From Pseudopyrenochaeta lycopersici (lineage: Eukaryota > Ascomycota > Dothideomycetes > Pleosporales > Pseudopyrenochaetaceae), in assembly GCA_003313425.1 (NCBI GenBank), contig NHZP01000124.1, positions 1 through 33,717 of the forward strand: DNA of 33,717 bases, read 5' to 3'. How positions within the stretch are numbered: position 1 is the stretch's first letter; each line of letters starts with the position of its first letter. The position numbers and the translations under genes were made by a program. Below the pieces are notes generated by a model. It did not search any database, was not told the origin of the DNA, and was given only the letters and a program-made list of their open reading frames with translations. Below are positions 28,001 through 33,717 of this stretch, piece after piece.

Positions 28001-29027
28001 CTTACCCTAACCTTTAACCTAAATACTTTACTACTATTACTTACTTTACCTACACTTTTAAAATCTACTTATAACTCTTCTTTATCTTCTAATCTTCTAA
28101 TCTTCTATAGAACTCTAACCTAACCTCTATTACCTAATTTATAACCTATTACTTCTTCTTCTTCTACTAATATACATAACTCTTCTCTTATAATACTAAA
28201 TACCTCTATGCTTATCCTTCTACTATTACTAAATTAAATTACTATATCATTCTAATTAATAACTTATCCCCCTTGTTATATAAAATAACTATTTACCTAA
28301 ACTAACCCCAAATTTATTATTATTACCCTAGTTGCTTTATTATGTCTTCTCTATTAAAACTCTTTTACATGCCCTTCTACTAACTAGTTCTACTTAATAC
28401 TTGTGCTACTATCTAGCCTCCTTAAACTTACACATTTATATCTAATAAGAATACTCTTAATCTTAATTTTAATTAATCTCTTACTGCTACTAATCTACTC
28501 TCTATTATATCTTAACACTTTTTAACCTACTCTTATTAAACTCTAAAATAACTTACTCTTCTTATTAAATATAAGGAGAACCTTAGAAGTACAGTATAGG
28601 AAGGACTAATAACTATTACTAATTAACAGAACCTTTAGAAGTAGAGGACATATAGAAGAAAGTAGGAGACAGAACTTAATAAGGAATATAATTATAATCA
28701 ACACACAATTAATTTATCGTAATTATTAATTCTGCAAAGCGTATTTTAGTATTTTATCTAACACTTCTATACCTTTTACTTAACTCTACCTTATTCTTAA
28801 TTAACTCTAAACCTACTCTCTAACCCCCTAAATAATAATACTATTACTACTTACCTCTAATACAATCCCTTACCCTTCTTTTTACAATTCTTTTTTATGC
28901 TTTATACACTGCTTTTTATTACTCCCTTATCTATAGTAGCTTGTTACAACCCTAAATAAATCGACTTGCTTATTAACAATCTATATTTTGTACTTTACTC
29001 GCTTGTAGAAACTACTAACGATCTATC
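28001..29027. other. AT-rich tract, no gene; local purine-rich segment
   Basis: Mostly T/C/A-rich. From about 28570 to 28690 the plus strand becomes purine-rich (GGAGAACC, GAAGGAC, GAAGAAAGTAGGAGACAG), as if a piece were inverted. No gene supported. Confidence 0.6.
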
Positions 29028-30253
29028 TTAGAAATCTGCACCAGTGAAGTCTAAATCTGCACCAAACTCCAAATCTGGTCTAGCTGAGTCGCCATTACAC
29101 GCTGACTCAACCCCCACCTGGCAAATCCCTGCCTGCCCAAGTCTACCACCTTCCTGGCCTCGCTGTGCCTCCCTCTTCGCCACTGGTTGCGCCTCCTCAG
29201 AGCTTTGGTCTTGTATCGTCTGTCCGATGAAGATTCCATCTGCCACCCCGCCAATACCCTCACTTACACCCTCAACCACCCCACCAACACGACTACCTCG
29301 CCCGCGTCCACCACGTCCCCGGCCTCGCTGCGGCTCCCTCTTGGCCACTGGCTGCGCCTCCTGAGAGGTCTGGTCTTGGATTGTCTGTCCGATGAAAATT
29401 GCGTCTGCTGCGCCGCCAATCCCCTCACTTACGCCCTCCACAACACCGCCAACACGACTACCTCGCCCGCGTCCACCACGTCCCCGGCCTCGCTGCGGCT
29501 CCCTCTTCGCAACTGGCTGCGATTCCTGAGAGGTCTGGTCTTGGATCGTCTGCCCAATGAAAATAGCATCTGCTGTACCGCCGATACCTTCAGTTACGCC
29601 CTCAACGACGTCGCCAATACGACCAGCTCGCCCGCGTCCACCACGTCCTCGGCCTCGCTGTGGCTCTCTCTTCGCTACTGGCTGCGATTCCTCAGACGTC
29701 TGGTCTTGGATCGTCTGTCCGATGAAGATTCCATCTGCCACCCCGCCGATACCTTCAGTTACACCCTCAACAACACCGCCAACACGACCCGCCCGGCCAC
29801 GTCCACCGCGGCCCCGGCCTCGCTGTGGCTCTCTCTTCGCCACTGGCTGCGCCTCTTGAGATGTCTGGTCCTGGATCGTCTGCCCGATGAAAATTGCGTC
29901 TGCTGCGCCGCCAATCCCCTCAGTTACACCCTCAACAACACCGCCAACACGACCCGCCCGGCCACGTCCACCGCGGCCCCGGCCTCGCTGTGGCTCTCTC
30001 TTTGCAACCGCCTGGGCCTCCTCAGAACTCTGGTCTCGGATTGTCTGGCTCCTGATGCTGTTAGTAACCTAGTATATTGTTCGCTGTGTGGGACCTACAG
30101 ATCATCAACACCTGCAGGTACATCAAGGCCAACCGTGGTTAGAAGCCCAGACGGGAGGCTATCAGAGAGACCCTCTGAGAGGACAACAGGTGCGGCATTA
30201 GCAGTCATGCCTGCAGTAAACGCCAAAATGGCCGCGACCGTTGATGCTCGCAT
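29028..30253 (-). CDS. Secreted Kex2-processed repeat precursor (KEP-like), 392 aa
   Basis: Two exons, 30253-30099 and 30051-29028, intron 30052-30098 (47 nt; donor GTAGGT, branch ACTAAC, acceptor ATCAG). Exon 1 starts MRASTVAAILAFTAG, a signal peptide with likely cleavage after ANA. Exon 2 contains five tandem 55-residue repeats, each ending PVAKR or AVAKR before EPQRGRGRGGRGR, so Kex2 in the Golgi would be expected to release about 55-residue peptides. Each peptide has a basic Arg/Gly-rich N-terminal part and a Gly/Val-rich, mildly hydrophobic half (VVEGVxEGIGG, FIGQTIQDQ). The last segment diverges and carries two Cys and an acidic end. Fungal KEPs include pheromone-like peptides, repellent/hydrophobin-like peptides and dikaritin RiPP precursors. 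No oxidase or UstY-like genes are visible nearby, and which class this belongs to is unknown. Confidence 0.85.
29060..30045. repeat. 165-bp tandem coding repeats
   Basis: Five nearly identical 165-bp units (55 codons) plus partial ends within the KEP-like gene. The GC-rich sequence contrasts sharply with the AT-rich tract to its left. Unit number is likely to vary between strains. Confidence 0.9.
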
Positions 30254-30392
30254 AGTGAACGGGGCTTTGTTAAGGATTGGTAGTCTTGAAGTTAGGGAAA
30301 AGAGCGCTGAGTGAAATCATTCACAGAAGATGCGTGTCTAGAAATGAAATAGAGAGATGCTAATGATATGAGTTCTAATTAGGGTAAAAGAT

Positions 30393-30405
30393 GCTTATTT
30401 TATAT
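30393..30405 (-). promoter_or_regulatory. Possible TATA box of the KEP-like gene
   Basis: TATAAAATAAG on the minus strand, about 140 bp upstream of the ATG at 30253. Confidence 0.4.
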
Positions 30406-31321
30406 CCTTTCAAGATACCTCCTATAAGGACGAAAATCGTGCCCCTAACATGCCAAGCTGCTTGCATCGTTTCGACATGTTAGCTACCAAGCCAGACGCA
30501 TAAACGATAGCCCTTCAAACCTATCTGTTTGTCAGCAAAAACAATCGTATAATAAGGGAGGCTCTTGAAGAAACTCGTAGGGTTTGTTCTTGGCAGGGAC
30601 GTCGCGACATAGACGACAACAATGACTAGACCCGCATTGCCTTGGCATGAACGGTACTTCCCTAGCACCCCCAGTGCACGGCCTATTCGGCATAACGCGG
30701 CCGAACTTGACACAATCGCGCTAATTAATCACCACACTGAACAGAAGGGGGCATAAACGAAGCAGCCGTATTGGGTAACAGGATCAGCGGCTAAGAAACA
30801 CCTGTCTGGTCTGTGTAGTGTTTCAAAGCCTTCTAGAAGCTGCTGTAAGTGTCTTAGCGCAGCTCGTGCATTTACTCCGACCTCTAACAGTCTGTGCGTC
30901 TCCACTGCACCTCCCTTGGCGAACTGTTTCAACCGCTGGTTCTCACTTCCCCAACACAGGCCCAACAGTCGGGATTTACTGACATGCTAGTTACTTGGAC
31001 GTTTAGCTATTCTCGCTATGCTGTTTTGTTGACAACTAAGGTCTTTGCATGATGCAGCAGGGACGTAGAGAAACGCTAGTGTTAGGTATGCTGTCTTTAC
31101 CTTGTGCTGCGCTTTACACCAAGTCCGTATGCGATATGCGGCAGCGAGGTAACGGCTACAAAAAACCGACGCTCTTTCGGCATCTGTCTCTGCTGCATTT
31201 CCTTCATCTTTGGATTCGCTGTGCCCCTTTCTCTTTTCTTTCGTCTATTCTTACCTACCCAGCCTAAACGTCCTGTCCTCCTATTTGTCTATCTATCTCC
31301 TCTTACGCCTGCCTACCAAAA
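30406..31321. other. Intergenic region with possible exon remnant
   Basis: No convincing gene. A minus-strand frame ending at 30729 (about 30729-30990) has a normal-looking amino-acid mix with LKQFAKGGAVETHRLLEVG and LRHLQQLLEGFETLH, but lacks an ATG or clear splice partner. It may be the last exon of a lost gene. Other ORFs here look random. Confidence 0.3.
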
Positions 31322-32125
31322 ATGCACTTCACTTGTCGTACAGTTCTGATGGCTGGCCTTTTACAGTCTGTAAGAGGCATAGCCATGGATAATCTTACCG
31401 TAGAATTCAACACGGCGGTTGCTAGTGGCGGTGTTGGCATCCCCGTGGAGCGTGAGTTGCTATCTACGCTGTGCACAGCAACATGACCCTAACACGTAGG
31501 CCCCGCAGCCACCATAGATCCTGCCGTGGCTGTAAGGATAGGCACAGAGCAGAGGCTTCCTGGCTCCTACACGCTCCTTCTGGTTGATGAGGCCAGATGC
31601 AATGCATCCTCTCCGTCTCTTTGCTCTATGCAGTCGGGTCTGGTGTCCTCCCATCAGCTTACGTTTCTCGCGGGCAAGATGGTGTACGAGCTTGTCAACC
31701 CAAAAAAGCCCTCCTCGCAGGCACCTTATGCTATGGAATTGCCAACTAGTAACCTGCCTCTACTGGATGGCTCTACACAGCTTCTTCTAAACACAACAGA
31801 TGGCCAACCTGAGGACCCGGCAGCGTTGTTTGTGGAGCCGTGGGCTAGCCTACACACCGTCGCAGGGAACGTGTACAATGCACCAAGCAAACAGGAGGTA
31901 AAAAGAAGCCTGGAACGATCAAAAAGCAAGAGACCTACTAGGACTGGGTCTGAGAAAGCGCGCAAAACTCGGGAGGCTAGGCCCAAGTCAACGAGGCCGG
32001 CTATGAATATTACTGTAAACTTTGACAGCGAGAACAAGAACGAGAATAAGAACCACGGCGAGTTACTACACAGCACACCTCTTGTCTGGCTTTTTGCAGC
32101 TCTTACCGTGTTAGTAGCTGTTTAA
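31322..32125 (+). CDS. Probable secreted GPI-anchored protein, 248 aa
   Basis: Two exons, 31322-31451 and 31509-32125, intron 31452-31508 (57 nt; donor GTGAGT, branch CTAAC, acceptor CGCAG; a TAG acceptor 9 nt earlier would also keep frame but lies very near the branch site). The N-terminus (MHFTCRTVLMAGLLQSV) is a signal peptide, cleaved probably after RGIA. Several N-x-S/T sites follow. A basic stretch rich in Lys, Arg and Ser (about residues 185-220) precedes a hydrophobic C-terminus (STPLVWLFAALTVLVAV) preceded by small residues, as in GPI-anchor signals. The first half (LTVEFNTAV, IPVE, SYTLLLVD) weakly resembles fungal secreted PEBP-like proteins, but the core PEBP ligand residues are not evident. 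Probably cell surface; role unknown. Confidence 0.7.
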
Positions 32126-33080
32126 ATTACACAGCGTAGTCTTACAAGCATATTGTGGATAATCTTCCTTGTGTGGTCTTCGCTCAAGACCAGACCCAAA
32201 GACTGCATTAGTTCGCGGACGCTTCTACTTAAATATCCTGCCTATAGACCTTGACAGTCAGCAGCGGAACAACGACAGTATCTCGCATTTAGGCAAGGTT
32301 TTTCGGTTAGACGTGGTCCCGGCCACTTAAGAGCCCGTCCCAAAAACTCAGCTCTTAATAACAGCTACCTATGAGCTTTTTTTTTTGCGTCTGCCGTTAG
32401 GGTTAGCTCGTCTTAGCTGCTGCGGCTTAAGGGATGGAACCTTTGTCGTAGATGTCACCAATCCACCACCGCCCCCTATGCGCAGACTGAGAACCATGCA
32501 AATATCCTTTAAGGCCTCTACTCGATGGTTGCACGCCATAGGTTCTGCCCTCTGTCCAACAACGCTACTCCAGTCTTCGAACGATGGCCAATCCGCATCA
32601 TCTCCTCCCTCAGTTCGCTGGCCACTACGATCGCTCGGAACTCCGCTTTCTCTCAGCCTGAGATAGTCAAGCATCTGGTGCACTTGCGCTTTTGTGCAAG
32701 CAACCCGCAGTCGGCGGCTTTCATTTCTGCGAAGGACGCCTACTTCTCTGAATGTCTGGCAGAGGCGGCGCTTGTGGTGTTCGTTGATGGACCGGTTGGT
32801 GCCAGTCGTCTACTCTGAAGTAAGCACATCGATTGGAAACCTAGCAGTAGCCAGTCGATATGGCTCAGCCTGCTCGTGAACGGAGTCTACATCTTTCACC
32901 TCTACTCGTTGCTTCTTCCTTCCCTTAACAGCCGTTTTATCGCCTTTGCGTTTCATAGGAGCGGTTTTTGTATAATAGAGCCTAGGAAAATAGCTTCTTA
33001 TGGAATAGGCACGCTATAGAGTGGTAGGTGGGAAGGCTATATAAAGTTTTGAAGTTCGCGAAGCTACGTTGTTCGCACAG
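32126..33080. other. Region with only weak ORFs
   Basis: ORFs occur on both strands at 32369-32818, including a minus-strand frame (to 32369) with a Gly-run and basic tail and a plus-strand frame ending at 32818. Neither has a recognisable domain or clear splice sites. A 10-bp TTAGGGTTAG occurs near 32397. I cannot support a gene. Confidence 0.4.
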
Positions 33081-33085
33081 GCATC

Positions 33086-33178
33086 TTGCCCCTAGGGGCA
33101 GGCATTACTTCCCACGCTTGTTAACCCCCCTAGGGTCTTGCCCCCGGAGGCCAACTCAATTCTTGCCCCTGGGGGCAA
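33086..33178. repeat. Three GC-rich palindromes
   Basis: TTGCCCCTAGGGGCAGG (33086-33102), TTGCCCCCGGAGGCCAA (33138-33154) and TTGCCCCTGGGGGCAA (33163-33178). The outer two are near-perfect palindromes and the middle one is weaker. They may be protein-binding sites or small hairpins. Confidence 0.6.
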
Positions 33179-33717
33179 CCTAACATAACCCTAAAGGTAC
33201 AGTTTAGGTACATAGTATGATGCTGGCAGGGGATACGTGTCGAGATTAACGACTGCAGTACCATGCTGCTTGCAGACCAAGACGCCAAAGTCTTCAAGAA
33301 AGCATTATCAAGTAGTTCTAAGCCTTTGTCTACCTGTCCGAAGGTTAAGGATGCGTATTCTACACGAGTAGCAATAGAATTACAATGACATCGCGTAATG
33401 TAAGCAACCGTATATTTTGATCAATGTCTTCGCTCCTTCTCGTAACAGTACATTTTTAAGGGTACTTATTAGAAGAACTAGGGCTGATATGCTGCAGCAT
33501 CATTGTACTCTAGCTACTTGGTAGAGATCTAGCGTCGTTATGACGACCCCAAAAGTACTCTAAAATCTTAGTACTCTAAGCGTGCCTTTGTAGCATTTGC
33601 GTCCATACCCAAAGCTGTCGCAGCATCTCAGTACCTTCAACGTTGGCAACAACCAACTTCCTACATAGCCACATGGTCACGTCAACATCGTCCAGGTCAC
33701 GGTACTCCTCCTCACCC
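33179..33717. other. No feature recognised
   Basis: Mixed-composition sequence without a supported ORF, repeat or RNA gene. Confidence 0.5.

Noticed and set aside
29187..30314. Long plus-strand ORF opposite the KEP-like gene
   Set aside because: It is the antisense of GC-rich in-frame repeats. The minus strand has the signal peptide, canonical intron and regular KR sites.
32395..32407. Short TTAGGGTTAG as a second internal telomere tract
   Set aside because: Only about 1.7 units, reversed in orientation, without any change of sequence type at the site; chance is sufficient.
32369..32818. Overlapping ORFs on both strands as genes
   Set aside because: No recognisable domain, no signal or splice structure and no promoter; left unannotated as genes.

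Overview
The window begins at a chromosome end: C-strand telomere repeats (CCCTAA)n occupy positions 1-98, so the TTAGGG telomere is on the left and the centromere side is to the right. Several genes contain short (47-69 nt) introns with GTAAGT/GTAGGT-type donors and CTAAC/ACTGAC-type branch sites. A Kex2-type repeat precursor and a secreted, GPI-anchor-like protein lie at the right. Together these point to a fungus, most likely a filamentous ascomycete. This is inference from intron style and gene types; no species is recognised.

Region 1 (99-24998) is a subtelomeric array of about 16 head-to-tail cassettes. A nearly invariant core (left arm starting at 1317, 2896, 4464, 6029, 7607, 9198, 10774, 12367, 13941, 15507, 17078, 18658, 20233, 21830, 23417 and 24979) recurs every 1562-1597 bp, although the genes between the cores differ greatly. 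Left to right, each cassette has: a large palindromic core; a short conserved segment ending in a T-run; a 150-350 bp AT-rich spacer; one gene on the minus strand, usually of two exons; its TATA box and a CTAGTCCCTAG motif; and a string of about eight small hairpins leading into the next core. Stem sequences differ between copies but pairing is kept by changes on both sides, as expected for a structured RNA or a DNA folded for recombination.

The array genes fall into three groups. Family A (11 apparently intact members, two pseudogene copies) encodes proteins of about 226-255 aa with WWxTKESG, CxCx5CxxC and WFxGxSDAVG motifs. Family B (two members, 179-811 and 6428-7234) is a separate unknown family. 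One cassette carries an F-box-like ORF (8528-8785). None of the unknown families could be named. One entire cassette (1293-2925) recurs at 17054-18687 with a single visible 1-nt difference, and its edges lie in the conserved core.

Region 2 (24997-29027): the array stops inside the loop of the sixteenth core and is joined to about 2.8 telomere repeats in the same orientation as the terminal ones. An approximately 4 kb AT-rich tract follows, very poor in G on the plus strand, with 81-, 14-, 15- and 12-bp tandem repeats. The simplest reading is that an older chromosome end lay here and the cassette array was added to it later.

Region 3 (29028-33717) is more ordinary sequence. A two-exon minus-strand gene encodes a secreted precursor with five 55-residue repeats each ending in a Lys-Arg site. 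A two-exon plus-strand gene encodes a probable secreted, GPI-anchored protein. The remainder holds weak or degenerate ORFs and a cluster of three GC-rich palindromes.
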